This document shows positions 1-9,668 of a DNA stretch of 56,814 nucleotides, piece by piece. Below the pieces are notes generated by a model that made no database searches, had not been told where the DNA came from, and was given only the letters and a program-made list of their open reading frames with translations. The translations under genes and the position numbers were made by a program. The stretch's first letter is position 1, and every line of letters starts with the position of its first letter. This DNA is from a bacterium EF100-94H03 bin56 (GTDB lineage Bacteria > Pseudomonadota > Alphaproteobacteria > SP197): contig MPMV01000028.1 in assembly GCA_002238685.1 (NCBI GenBank), forward strand, positions 1-56,814, written 5' to 3'.

Positions 1-124
1 ACTTCCTTCCGGTCGGGTAGACGCGGACGCCGAACCCCTTGAGGCCGGAGTCCCGGACGTCCAGGCTGGCCTTTCGTGGCCGGAGAGCCTCGACGCGTGC
101 CTGGGTGAGTCGTGTTGTGGCCAT
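1..124 (-). CDS. Tyrosine recombinase (integrase), N-terminal fragment, runs off left edge
   Basis: Only the first 41 codons lie in the window. They read MATTRLTQARVEALRPRK, then a stretch containing LDVRDSGLKGFGVRV, which is the arm-DNA-binding N-terminus (DUF4102-like) of phage/ICE-type tyrosine recombinases. The catalytic domain is outside the window. The ATG at 124 is supported by a strong ribosome site (AAGGGGG) 5 bases upstream. The fragment is closely similar to the start of the recombinase at 51419, sharing LTQ, RV, L-PRK, LDVRDS, GFGVRV and P-GRK in register. It points left, away from the truncated aminotransferase at 243, so the window begins inside an integrated element. Family assignment is secure; activity cannot be judged. 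Confidence 0.85.
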   Translation of the reverse strand, partial: MATTRLTQARVEALRPRKASLDVRDSGLKGFGVRVYPTGRK

Positions 125-228
125 GGATTCCCCCTTGCCTTGAGTTGCAGACGCGGGAGAATCCGTTGCGGAATCGTCCCGTAGTTGCATCGGAGAGAGG
201 GAAAATAAGGGGTTATTACATTGGTTTA

Positions 229-243
229 AGCACCGAAGGTGCG
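229..243 (-). repeat. Candidate attachment-site core of left element (15-bp dyad)
   Basis: On the minus strand this reads CGCACCTTCGGTGCT, a dyad with 5-bp arms (GCACC/GGTGC) around a 3-bp centre. The identical 15-mer, in the same orientation to its integrase, is at 51289-51303. It lies 104 bp upstream of the left integrase start, exactly where homology to the class III aminotransferase begins. The integrase side is AT-rich. Interpretation as the crossover core is inference from position, symmetry and recurrence. Confidence 0.7.
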
Positions 244-1448
244 ACCTGTGGTGTGTCAATGTCGGTCACGGACGCCGCGAGATCATCGATGCGGTGGCTG
301 AGCAATTGCGCAAGCTCGACTACTACTCGACCTTCTACAATCTCACCCATCCCGAAGGCGCGCGCCTTTCCCACAAGGTGGCGTCACTGGCCCCGGGTTC
401 GCTCAACCATATCTATTTCGGCAACTCCGGCTCGGTTGCCAACGACAGTGCGGTGCGCATCCTCCATCACTACTTCAACCGCCTCGGCGAGCCCTCGAGG
501 CGGATCATTCTCTCGAGGATCGGCGCCTATCACGGCTCGACGCATCTTTCGGTCGCCCTGACGACTCCAGCCTATCGTACCGGCTGGAACTCGGCCGAAG
601 ATCTCGTGCACCACCTCTCGTCACCCTATCCCTACAGGCGGCCCGACGGCATGACGGTCGACGAGTTCTCGGACTTCCTCATCGAGGAAATGATCGAAAC
701 CATCGAGAAGATCGGCGCCGAGAATATCGCCGGCTTCATCGCCGAACCGATCATGGGGGCCGGAGGCGTCATCGTGCCGCCCGACGGCTATCACAGACGG
801 ACCAGGGAGGTGTGCTCGACCTACGGCATCAAGTACATCTCCGACGAGGTCGTCACAGCGTTCGGACGTCTCGGCCACTTCTTCTCGTCACAGGACGTCT
901 TCGGCATCGAGCCCGACATCATCACCTCGGCGAAGGGCCTCACCTCGGGCTATCAGCCGCTCTCGGCGACGATCCTTTCCGAGGAGATCTACGACGTCAT
1001 TGCCGCACCGGGAGCCATGTTCCTTCACGGCATGACCTATTCGAGCCACCCCGCCGCCTGTGCAGCCGCCCTGGCGAACATCGCCATCATGGAGAATGAG
1101 GACCTGTGCGGACATGTCCGGACCACGGGACCATTGTTCGAGGCAGCGCTCCATCGTCTTGGAGACCTCGATGCCGTGGGCGAGGTCCGGGGCAGCCACT
1201 TCATGCAGGGAATCGAGTTCGTCCGCGACCAGGCCACCGGGGAGCTCCATGACGCGGAACTGGATTTTGGCGGGCGCGTGGCACGCCATGCACAGAAACG
1301 CGGACTCATCGTCAGGCCCCTGGGTCACATGGCGGTGTTGTCGCCACCACTCATCATCGCAGAGAGGGAAATCGGCATCATCGAGGACGTCCTGCGGGAG
1401 AGCATCAGGGCCGCACTCGACGACCTCGCAGCAGAGGGGTTGGCCTGA
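243..1448 (+). pseudogene. Class III PLP-dependent aminotransferase, 5'-truncated by element insertion
   Basis: Fold-type I omega-aminotransferase, the class that moves amino groups between amines or beta-amino acids and keto acids. Family-like sequence starts at 243 (DLWCVNVGHGRREIIDAVAEQ in pieces) and runs in frame to 1448. A GTG at 294 could start a 384-residue product. In that numbering YHGS lies at 79-82, the DEV motif at 184-186 and the PLP lysine is K214 in TSAKGLTSGY. Family members usually have 60-70 more N-terminal residues, including part of the cofactor and substrate pocket. The codons before 243 do not look like the family and come from the integrated element. The C-terminal part is undamaged, so the insertion may be recent. 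A truncated product could be made but is unlikely to be a normal enzyme. Confidence 0.8.
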
Positions 1449-1452
1449 CCGG

Positions 1453-4400
1453 TCAGTCTCGCGGCGCCCCTTCGGCAAGAAACCACCATCGGTGAAGGCA
1501 GGAACGTGCATCGCCCGTTGGCAAGCGGGCGGCAGGGGGACTGGCAAGGGCGCGAAGTGCCAGTTCTTCCCTCTCGAGACGGGGTCGTTCGTCAAGATGG
1601 CCGTGATCGCGTAGCCAGGCCTCCAGATCGTCCGCACTGCGTGCCCGGAACCGGGCGAGGCCGGGTGGCCGGTTCGAGCGCAACATGTCGAGCAATGCCC
1701 GCGGATCGCCTGCCAGTGACTCGGCAGCCGTGACGAGAGGTTCGAGGTAGTGCCCGGAAACGGCATGGCTTCGTTGCAGGGCATCGCGGTCAACAGGGCG
1801 GTTGCGACCCTCGTTCCACAGTGAGGTGAAGATCGCGAACAGGTCGATACGCGCGTCGATCACGCCGCCGGCGGGCGCGATGGATCGCAGCTTCTCCCCC
1901 AGGGGAGACGGCGAGACATGCTTCCATTGCCCCGTCAGCCGTATGCCCTGGGACAGGATGTCATGGAGGAGGTGCGGCTGGTCCCACAGGATGTGGTGAA
2001 GGTGCTGTCCCCGCCAGCCGCGTTCAGGCCGCAGGTGAGGCACGGCAAGCACCGCCGCATAATCCTGCGCAGAGAACGTGCCCGGGTGCGCGATGGTCTC
2101 GAGGGGCGGGATGTCGACGGGAACCGTCATGGCCCCCTGTTGGCGGATGGCGCCGAGATCGATGGCGGTCACGGTCACGCCGTCTGGTCCGACCGCGCGG
2201 CGGAATCGACCGACATCGAGGGGATCGCTGGTCAGGTAGACAATCTGTCTGCCGTCACGCCGCGCCATCTCTCCAAGGCTGCCGGCGATGGCGTCGAACC
2301 GTTCCGGATCGCTCTGGTCTAGCGCCTCGTCAAGAAAGAAGGGAAGCCGCGTGTCGCCTTCGATCTCGCGGGCGAAGGCGACGCGAGCAGCCAGCAGCAA
2401 CTGGGCACGAGTGCCATCCGAGAGTTCCTCGAGTTCACGGCTCTCGTCATTGCCAAGGTCGGTAGCGATGAGGCGCGGTGGACCGTCATCCCGGGAAAGG
2501 CGCACGTCATGGCGGTGATGCGTGAACTCGGAAAAGTGGTGTCGGGTGCGCTCGAGGAGACGCGGCATGCGAATGCTCTCGAATTCCTGTTCCACCGTAT
2601 CGATGAGAAATCGTCCGCAGGCTGCTAACAGGGCCTCGTTGCGACGCTCCTGCAATGTGCTGCGCGCCTCTTCCATGGCGGCGAGTTCTTCCTCGAGATG
2701 GCGTGCCCGTCGGACATCGGCGGCTTCAGCCCTGATCTCGGCGATGTCCTGGCGCAGTTTCGAGGCGCGCTACGGTGCATCCGAGAGATCCCTTTCGAGA
2801 TCATCGAGCTCCGCGAGCCCGTAGCCGGCGAGTTCACCTTCACCGTCTGCGACCAGCTCGTCAGTCTCCCGCCTGACAAGGCCTTCGAGTTCCGTGGCGG
2901 ATCCCACAAGCTCACGGTAGCGGGGAAGACTGTCCACCAGGATTGCCAGCGCCGTGGCGTCGCCGTCCTCGAGGGATGCCTTTCGGTAGGTTGCAGTAAT
3001 CTCCCCGAGAACGGCCGCATGGTCGTGGCGTTCCTCGTCGAGAGAAGCGCATGCCTGCGCCTCGTCCTTCAGGGCCCTCTCCAGTGCCGCGCTGCGCTGG
3101 TCCAGCGAGTCGAGGCGGGCCAGTGCTTCCCGCGCATCTCGTGGGCGTGTCTCACCATGGCGGCACAGGAAGGTTGCAAGCTCCGACAGAATGCCGGCAT
3201 GCCGCGCCTCCAGGTGTGCGACAACGCCGCCGGCCCCCTCACTGTCGATACGTGCCTTTCTGAGATGCATCAGCGAATCGGCAAGGTCGAGCAATTCGAC
3301 GTGCGAGGGCAGTGGACCGAATTCGTGCAGGAGCGGCCTTGCGAGCTCTTCCAGAGAGGGTGTGCGGGCGGCGAGATTGGCGTGTTCGCTCTCGAGCTTG
3401 CGGAGTTCAACGTCCCGGTCGCGCCGGCGCTGCATGCGGGCCTCGAAGGACGCCATGTCGGCTTCACACGTCTTCAACCGGACCGTGGCCGGTCCGGCGC
3501 CGCGGGGAGGCTCGAGGTCAAGCCGTGTGAACTCTTCTTCCACCATGGCCCTGTCGCCGCGGCGCGACGCGAGAACCGGCACCAACACACCACCACCGGC
3601 TGCCGCCAGCAATCCGAAGGAGGGATCGGCAAGGAGCGTCAGCAGGACGCCGGTGGCCACGACGGCCAGGGCGCCAACAACCCATGCGCTCTTTCGAGCG
3701 GGCGCGCTGGAGCGCAGCCAGCGGCGCAGCAGGTCGATTTCCACGCGAAGTGACTCCGGCTCCTCAACCGGAGCACTGTCGTCCTGCAGGCTTCGAAGAA
3801 GATCGATCCGCGATTGCAGGGTGTCTGCCGCGAGACGGTGTTTTTCAGCCACGCGGAGGGCATCGAAGAGCCTGGCATGGTCGCCTGGAGAAAGATCGAT
3901 TCCCTCGTCGGACCCACCGATGGCCCCGAGGGCCTGCTTCAGTTCGTGGCGTCGCTGCTCAAGGATCTTCCGGGCTTCCCGGAGATCCATTTCGATGGTG
4001 GCGAGGTCATTGCCCCGCTGGCGCCAGAGGGTGAGGTCCGCCGGCGCAACGACCGAGTCGAGGCGCGCATCCTCGTGGGCAGTGCGGGCGTCACCAAGAA
4101 CTTCTTCCTGAACGCGGATCCGCGATTCCAGGCGTCGGGCCCGTTCGGCCAGTCCGGCAATGTCCTCCGGCTCGGTGCCGGTGAGTCGTTCCAGCGCGTC
4201 GGGAAGGATGGCCAGCTCCTGTCGGATTTCGGCAAGCTGTCTTTGGTGTTCGGCAAGCCTCCTGGCACGGCGGACACTCGTGCGCCGCCGGTCGTGGTTG
4301 ACCGCCGTTTCGAGTTCGTCCTGCAGCTCCTTCAGCCGCTCCATGTCCCGTAGCAGGCGGGCGTGACGGCCCTGCGTCGTCCTGACCCTCTTCGCCGACT

Positions 4401-4887
4401 CGTTGAAGTTCTTCCGGGCGGCCCGGCACGACTGCCTGGTGGGAGGGCGAAAGAGGGTCTGCGCCAGGCCGTCAAGATCAATGCCGCCGGACATCTCGCG
4501 CCTGATCCGCGATGCGATGTCGAGCGTTCCCTCGGCGGATGGGTCAATGAGATCCCGCAGGCGCAGAAAGAATGAACGGTCGTGCCGCGAGTCGGGCAGG
4601 CGGGGTGGCACGCCCTCTCCCTGGGGGTTGACCCATGTGAGGTTCGGGCCGTCGCGGCGTGCCTGCCAGACGATGTCGGCCTGTTCGAACTGGCCGTCGA
4701 TACGGGGCGCCGGCCTGTCATGCCGGTCCGTCCAGTAGAGACATTCGACGGCCCGGCAGACGCTTGACTTGCCGATCGCATTGGGCCCGACGATCACGTG
4801 GATGCCGTCACCCTCCATGTTGATGGCAAAGGATGTCTCGATCCCGCCGAGGCGGCGGATCGCCAACCGCTTCAGCCTCAGGTGCAT
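1453..4887 (-). pseudogene. SbcC/YhaN-like AAA ATPase, interrupted by an in-frame TAG
   Basis: Large SMC-like ATPase expected to pair with the exonuclease encoded just upstream for DNA-end processing. Residues 34-42 are the Walker A loop (GPNAIGKSS). Long coiled coils follow, with two hydrophobic helices at about 401-440 as in YhaN proteins. The ABC signature LSDGT (about 822) and Walker B LPFFLDEALDQ (about 848-858) are in the second half, and a C-terminal extension of about 250 residues follows. A TAG at 2770-2772 (codon 706) splits the frame. Beyond it the same frame continues as coiled coil (RASKLRQDIAEIRAEAADV), so no base is missing. As read, the product would lack signature and Walker B. 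The start overlaps the exonuclease stop by 10 bp. A sequencing error is the main alternative. Confidence 0.8.
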
Positions 4888-6203
4888 TCGTCTCGCCGCT
4901 CCCGGGCGAGCATGGCATCAAGGGCTGCCCTGCCAGCCCGGATGAGCATGTCGCGCAGCGGCTCGTCGGCCAGCGGATCGATGGCATGCCGATGGTCGTC
5001 AACAGGCGCCCAATGGGTCTCGCCCGCCACACCGGCCAGTTCCGCGCGCGCCTGCCGGAGAAGCTCCCGTGCTGCCTCTCCACCCTCTTCGAGCGCGGCA
5101 AGGCGGCGGGCCAGCAGTGCAGCCGGGTCACTGCCCTCGGCAACCCCGTGAAGGTCCCTCACGGGTGTCAGGGCCGGAACGATGCGGCCGTAGAAGACCG
5201 CCGTTCCGTCGATCATGCGCCCGAGATCCGTCCAGTCACCCGAGGCCAGACGCATCATCACGTCCCCGTGACAGGGGATGGATCCGGCAAGGCGGGCCTT
5301 GAGTCCGAGCACCCTGGGCAGGGGGCCTTCACCGGCAAGCTTGCGGCAGCGTGCCTCGGCCTCGGCAAGCAGCCGGTCCGCCACGTCGTCGGCGTCCTCG
5401 AGGCCGTGGTCGAGTGACACGGTGATCTCCTCCCAGCGTACCGGCGCCAGCACCTCCTGGCGGAATTCCATCCGGCCATCGGGGAGAAGGGTGATGAGCC
5501 AAGGACCGTGTGGTCCCGTTTCCGAAGGATCGAGACCTGCGAGTGATCCCAGGTATCCGCAAGGAACACCGGCAAGGGAGGGTTTGTGGATGTGGCCGAG
5601 GAGCCATGCATCGCAACCGGCATCGTCGAGTTCCGCCTGTCTCACCGGAGCATAGGCACCTCCGGAAGCGCCAAGATCGGCGTGGAGCAGACCGATTCGC
5701 GGAATGCCCGCACTCGCCCGTGCCAGAGGATGTCTGAGAAGATCCGCCACCGGACTCTGGCGGACCTCGCTGGCGCCGAAGGACCAGCCGATGATCTCGG
5801 CCACCGCCGCGCCGTGGTGACTGACGACATGGGTCTGCCAGGTGCCGCCGGCACCGAGCAGCCGGAAGCCTTCGACCATGGACGCCATCCGGGGCAGCGC
5901 CTCGACGTCGTGGTTTCCGGCTACGGCGATCACCTCGATCCCGGCATCGAGGAGCCGTCTCGTGCAGGTTTCGAGAGGGATCATGGCCTCGAAGCGGGCA
6001 TTGCTGCTGTCGACCACGTCGCCGGCGAGGAGGACGGCGGCGACCTTCCCGTCAATCGCCAGGTCGACGCAGCGCTCAAGGGTCGCGGCCGGCGTCAGGT
6101 CCGCCGGATCGATCCCCCAGTCCATGACGGCATCGGGGATGCCGGAACACCGGGTACCGAGGTGAACGTCACCGATGGCCAGAAGTGTTGCGCTGTCACC
6201 CAT
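4878..6203 (-). CDS. SbcD/YhaO-like metallophosphoesterase (DNA repair exonuclease)
   Basis: Calcineurin-like phosphoesterase of the SbcD/Mre11/YhaO type, 441 residues. The five metal-site motifs occur in order: GDVHLG (11-16), [21 protein letters not shown] and GHIHKP. These build the two-metal nuclease centre. A C-terminal domain of about 200 residues is the probable docking and capping region. The following ATPase gene overlaps by 10 bp, the usual arrangement for this nuclease/ATPase complex. The nuclease frame is intact although its partner carries a premature TAG, so the complex may be crippled. The ATG at 6203 is about 90 bp from the divergent bacterioferritin start, so both genes share a short promoter region. 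Confidence 0.85.
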   Translation of the reverse strand: MGDSATLLAIGDVHLGTRCSGIPDAVMDWGIDPADLTPAATLERCVDLAIDGKVAAVLLAGDVVDSSNARFEAMIPLETCTRRLLDAGIEVIAVAGNHDVEALPRMASMVEGFRLLGAGGTWQTHVVSHHGAAVAEIIGWSFGASEVRQSPVADLLRHPLARASAGIPRIGLLHADLGASGGAYAPVRQAELDDAGCDAWLLGHIHKPSLAGVPCGYLGSLAGLDPSETGPHGPWLITLLPDGRMEFRQEVLAPVRWEEITVSLDHGLEDADDVADRLLAEAEARCRKLAGEGPLPRVLGLKARLAGSIPCHGDVMMRLASGDWTDLGRMIDGTAVFYGRIVPALTPVRDLHGVAEGSDPAALLARRLAALEEGGEAARELLRQARAELAGVAGETHWAPVDDHRHAIDPLADEPLRDMLIRAGRAALDAMLARERRDECT

Positions 6204-6292
6204 GCCACCTCACGTCAGTCGGCCCTGGATTGTGGCCGCCTCCGATCGCGTCTAGATTGACACCTCCACAGGCACCGGCAAGAGAGTCATTC

Positions 6293-6772
6293 ATGAAGGG
6301 CAATCCAGAGGTCATCGGATTCCTGAACAGGGTTCTGAAGAACGAACTCACGGCGATCAACCAGTATTTTCTTCATTCGCGCATACTCAAGGACTGGGGG
6401 GTCACCCGCCTGGCTGAACACAATTACAGGGAATCCCTGGAGGAAATGCAGCATGCCGACAGCCTGATCGAACGTATTCTTTTCCTTGAGGGTCTGCCCA
6501 ATCTCCAGGAACTCGGCAAGTTGATGATCGGCGAGGACGTGAAGGAGATTCTGGAGTGCGATCTCAGGCTCGAGTACGCCGCCGTGCCTGCGCTGCGTGA
6601 CGGAATCGCCTGCTGTGAAGGCAACAGCGACTTCGTCAGCCGCAACCTGCTGCGCGATATCCTGTTGGCCGAGGAAGAGCACATCGACTGGCTTGAAACA
6701 CAACTCGGCCTTATCGAGAAAACGGGACTCGGGAACTACATCCAGCTGCAGAGCCAGCCCGCCGCCGGCTGA
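6293..6772 (+). CDS. bfr: Bacterioferritin
   Basis: Haem-containing 24-mer ferritin that oxidises and stores iron in the cytoplasm, 159 residues, the family length. All ligands of the di-iron ferroxidase site are at the classical positions: E18, E51, H54, E94, E127 and H130. The haem-bridging methionine M52 is present. The ATG at 6293 is chosen because it gives the canonical start ([12 protein letters not shown]), with a purine-rich AAGAGAG upstream. It converges with the bacterioferritin-associated ferredoxin gene; the two stops nearly abut. No transcription terminator with a T-run is visible between them. Confidence 0.95.
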   Translation: MKGNPEVIGFLNRVLKNELTAINQYFLHSRILKDWGVTRLAEHNYRESLEEMQHADSLIERILFLEGLPNLQELGKLMIGEDVKEILECDLRLEYAAVPALRDGIACCEGNSDFVSRNLLRDILLAEEEHIDWLETQLGLIEKTGLGNYIQLQSQPAAG

Positions 6773-6773
6773 G

Positions 6774-6983
6774 TCACCCATCCAGGGGGCGTGGTTCCAT
6801 GTGCCGTTGATCCCGGCGGTCGCCGCGGACGATGTCGATGAGCGCCTGGGCATCCTCCAGACACTGCCCGCACCGGGGGCCGGAGCCGAGCATGGCATAG
6901 GCCTGGCGGGCGCAGTGAACGCCCGATTGCGCCATGTCGGCGATGTCGCGTTCACGATAGGCGTTGCAGATGCAGATGAACAC
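6774..6983 (-). CDS. bfd: Bacterioferritin-associated ferredoxin
   Basis: Small [2Fe-2S] protein of 69 residues that docks on bacterioferritin and passes electrons to its haem to release stored iron under iron starvation. Cluster ligands C4, C6, C38 and C41 are present in the C-x-C...C-x2-C spacing of Bfd proteins (MFICICNAY and GPRCGQCLED). It lies tail-to-tail with bfr, so the two are separately transcribed. That fits opposite regulation: storage in iron-rich and release in iron-poor cells. A Fur-like box 43 bp upstream of its start supports iron repression. Confidence 0.93.
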   Translation of the reverse strand: MFICICNAYRERDIADMAQSGVHCARQAYAMLGSGPRCGQCLEDAQALIDIVRGDRRDQRHMEPRPLDG

Positions 6984-7025
6984 CGTGTCTCACCCTCGAG
7001 GACAGGGCGGCATGCTGACTGCAAT

Positions 7026-7040
7026 TGCAAATGATTGTCA
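7026..7040. promoter_or_regulatory. Fur-like operator upstream of bfd
   Basis: TGCAAATGATTGTCA is a 7-1-7 inverted repeat matching 11 of 14 arm positions of the Fur consensus TGATAAT-n-ATTATCA. It lies 43 bp upstream of the bfd start in an otherwise GC-rich stretch. In alphaproteobacteria the binder could be Fur or Irr; the sequence alone does not decide. Confidence 0.5.
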
Positions 7041-7189
7041 ATCCCGAAAGCAGCCCTGTCCGGTCATTCATCGGCGATGAGTGCTTCCAGGACCTTGCGA
7101 CGGATATGGGCGGCACCGGAACAGACCAGCAGGACCCGGCGAAGTTGCTGCCGTCCTCAAGATGATGGCGGAAGGTGGACACGGCCGTC

Positions 7190-7440
7190 CGGGTGGCCAG
7201 CTTGGCGCAACGATTGCGGCGGCCGGTACTTCAGGCTGCCATGTGGTCGGATCGCGTTGTCATGGCGTCTTCTCGCCCCGGTCATGATTCCCGACTCCCT
7301 GAGAGTGCAGAAGACCACCCCGTTCAGGGCCTCGTCACATGGCCGCGCGTCGAAGCTCTCGATGACGCCGTTGCGGCGATCCACCGCGTCACGCCCTCGG
7401 CGACGAACTCCAGGCCGTTGTCGTAACGGATCCAGGCGGC
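7190..7440 (-). pseudogene. IS3-family transposase (OrfB) remnant, frameshifted
   Basis: Two stretches in different minus-strand frames together match the C-terminal half of an IS3-family DDE transposase. One is IRYDNGLEFVAEGVTRWIAA at about 7372-7431, corresponding to the second catalytic Asp region (usually SDNGPEF). The other, at about 7190-7366, includes VIESFDARPCDEAL, FCTLRE and IRPHGSLKYRPP, corresponding to the catalytic-Glu region and the typical tail. A frameshift near 7366 separates them. The N-terminal half, OrfA and inverted repeats were not found. It abuts the broken end of a LysR gene and is a dead relic. Confidence 0.7.
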
Positions 7441-7447
7441 AGTCTGC

Positions 7448-8084
7448 CTGCAAATGCGGCGTCTGGAGGAGATGAACGATGTCAAGCTCGGGCGCAACCT
7501 GCGGTTGACCGGGCAGCGAGAAATCCGGGACGTGTACGCGCCACGCATCCTGTGTCTCAATGACGAGGTGATCGCGCCGTTCAGACGCCAGACGGCCATG
7601 GGAGTGCTTCGGGTCGGATTGCCCATCGACTACGCGGTCGCCATGCTTCAGGGAATGATGACCGAGCACGCCGTCTGGCATCCCGGAGTCGAGATGGAGT
7701 TCCAGGCACGAACTGCTCGATGATTTCCGGAAGGGCGAGTTCGATATCGTCATCGCCATGACGGGCGAGGGAGCTGCACGCCACGTTGCCAGAGAGTGGG
7801 TGCAGCAGACGGCCATACCCGTCGGCGTGCACGAGGAGAATCCTGATCCGGTCGTCGTACATCCCGAAGGATACGAGTACCGCAACCGCACCACGCAGGC
7901 GTTGAACGCGGCGAACCGCAGTTTGCGGTGCAGTCCGGGCATATCCGGGCTGCAGATCGCGGATCCGGAGGGACAGGCCGTCAGTGTCCTCGCCAAGAGG
8001 ACTCTCCTCGAGGGGATGAAGATCCTGTCGGAGAAAGACGGTTTTCCGACATTCGCGTACATCCCGTTGGGGCTCTGTTTCTGA
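7448..8084 (+). pseudogene. LysR-type transcriptional regulator remnant
   Basis: From about 7448 the plus strand encodes the end of a LysR DNA-recognition helix and linker (RRLEE) and then an effector-binding domain (RQTAMGVLRVGLPIDYAVAM). A frameshift near 7705 moves the frame to LLDDFRKGEFDIVIAMTGEG and onward to 8084 (SVLAKRTLLEGMKILSEKDG). The first 30 or so residues of the winged helix are missing, replaced by the IS3 remnant. Internal segments also look corrupted around the PGISGLQ motif. No functional product is possible. Its former target genes cannot be inferred. Confidence 0.7.
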
Positions 8085-8403
8085 CACCCCCCGCCAATCC
8101 GGCGCGGGCGTTCGCCTGGTCCATCCCGTCGTCTCCGGCCTGGACGGGGCTGGAGGGTCTGAATTCAAACGGCTGGAACTTTGCCGGAACCGCCGCGAGG
8201 GTGCGTCGTGCATGCCTTCATGTGTGCATGGAAGCTACGAGCCACACAAGGATGCCAGAAACATCGCTAATGGAACCATTTCGACAATCTATTTCGAAAA
8301 GGCTGTTAACGTTCATATCCTGCCTGAAGAATTGTTCCGGCGCTGCCGGCGCCCACGCCGGTCCGCGTTGGAACTTCCCATGAAGAACACAGGAGATGGC
8401 GAT
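8085..8403. other. Non-coding stretch before the polyamine-type ABC operon
   Basis: About 320 bp without a supported gene. The first half continues the GC-rich decayed region. From about 8255 the sequence is visibly AT-richer and should hold the promoter of the downstream importer. No convincing -35/-10 pair could be fixed by eye. Confidence 0.5.
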
Positions 8404-9543
8404 ATGTCGAATCCAAGTTCAGGGTCGGGACACCTCTTCACCCGCCGGCGCTTTCTGCATGGAAGCATGGCGGCAGTCGGTGGCACGTTGTCGGCGCCGT
8501 ACGTCGTACGCAGGGCATCGGCGGCAACGACCGAACTGACCATGCTCGCGTGGTACGGCCATGCCGAACCCGACATCGTCGCTGAGTTCGAGGAACAGCA
8601 TGATGTCAAGGTCAAGCCAAAGTACTATTCGGGCGGCGACAACATGCTGGCCCTGATTGCCCAGTCGCCACCCGGCACCTACGATCTGATCCTGTCGGAT
8701 GCCGAGTACGTGCAGCAGCTCAACGCCGCAGGCTACGTCGAAGAACTCGACCCGGGCGACTATCCGCTCGACGACTATTTTCCGGAGTTCCAGGATTTCC
8801 CGGGGCACTGGAAGGACGGCAAGCTCTTCTCCGTCATGGCGCGCTTCGGCTTTCTGGGCGTGGCCTACAACACCGAGGCCTTGACTGAGGAGGAAGCACG
8901 CTCCTACGGGGTCTATTGGAGCCCCAAGCTTACCGGCAAGCTCGGCCACTTCGACTGGCACCTGCCGAATCTTGGCCAGGTGAGCCTCTACGACGGCAAC
9001 CGGCCGCCATTCGACCTTGACGAGACGGCATGGGACAAGCTCCAGGAGACCACCCTGTCGATGCGTCCGCAGGTCGGCGGGTTCTTCGACTATGGTGGCA
9101 CATTCGCGTCCCTCCAGAACGGCCAGATGCTTGCCTTCTGCGGTATCGGCGACTGGATCACCGGGGTGTTGCAAAAGGAAGGCGCTGCCGTCAGGACTGT
9201 CGTGCCCGAGGAAGGCGGACTGCAGTGGACCGAGTCATTTTCCATCGGGAAGGGCGCCCAGCATCCCGATCTGGCCCGGCAGTTCATCCAGTACATCACC
9301 TCGCCAGAGGGCCAGGTGAAGTCTGCCAACATGGCTGCCTACCCCGCGCTCATTCCCAGCCGGAAGGGATGGGATCTCCTCAACGCCGAAACTCCCGAAG
9401 AAGCGCAACGTCAGGGCATGGTGCCGGGACAGCAAAACGTGATGGATGACATTCGTGAAGGCCGCATCCAGTTCCGTGCCTTGCCTGTGCAGCAAACCCT
9501 TGAGGACTGGAACGACTTCTGGTCTGACTACAAGAGCGGCTAG
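8404..9543 (+). CDS. ABC importer periplasmic binding protein (spermidine/putrescine PotD-like)
   Basis: Extracellular solute-binding protein, 379 residues, for an importer whose permeases and ATPase follow. A twin-arginine leader (TRRRFLHGS, residues 13-21, then AAVGGTLSAP) directs folded export, with cleavage around residue 40. The mature part begins TTELTMLAWYGHAEPDIV, the usual first strand of PotD/PotF-type proteins. The ATG at 8404 is preferred over upstream in-frame starts because AGGAGATGG lies just before it and the leader then has normal length. The exact ligand cannot be read off; polyamines, other diamines or related cations are usual for the family, and the adjacent diaminopropionate ammonia-lyase is consistent with a diamino compound. 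The gene ends with TAG. Confidence 0.88.
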   Translation: MSNPSSGSGHLFTRRRFLHGSMAAVGGTLSAPYVVRRASAATTELTMLAWYGHAEPDIVAEFEEQHDVKVKPKYYSGGDNMLALIAQSPPGTYDLILSDAEYVQQLNAAGYVEELDPGDYPLDDYFPEFQDFPGHWKDGKLFSVMARFGFLGVAYNTEALTEEEARSYGVYWSPKLTGKLGHFDWHLPNLGQVSLYDGNRPPFDLDETAWDKLQETTLSMRPQVGGFFDYGGTFASLQNGQMLAFCGIGDWITGVLQKEGAAVRTVVPEEGGLQWTESFSIGKGAQHPDLARQFIQYITSPEGQVKSANMAAYPALIPSRKGWDLLNAETPEEAQRQGMVPGQQNVMDDIREGRIQFRALPVQQTLEDWNDFWSDYKSG

Positions 9544-9561
9544 ACATCCCGGTTCGGAGAG

Positions 9562-9584
9562 GGGCGCTCTCGATTGCGGCGCCC
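9562..9584 (+). other. Intercistronic hairpin between binding-protein and permease genes
   Basis: GGGCGC (9562-9567) pairs with GCGCCC (9579-9584) around an 11-base loop. No T-run follows, so it is more likely an mRNA-stabilising or partial-attenuation hairpin. Such structures commonly let the binding protein be made in excess over the membrane components. Confidence 0.35.
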
Positions 9585-9668
9585 TTCCTCCGGACGGGGA
9601 CAACGTGCCGGAGGCCTCGACGGGTCCCCGGGAAAGCGGGCCGGAGACCTGATTTGGATGCCTGAGGC

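Noticed and set aside
2770..2772. TAG recoding (for example as an amino acid) to explain the split ATPase
   Set aside because: Other intact genes end in TAG at the expected place (9541-9543, 29582-29584, 44987-44989), so TAG is a normal stop here.
8255..8400. Sigma70 promoter for the polyamine-type importer
   Set aside because: Several AT-rich hexamers exist but none forms a pair with 16-18 bp spacing and acceptable matches.
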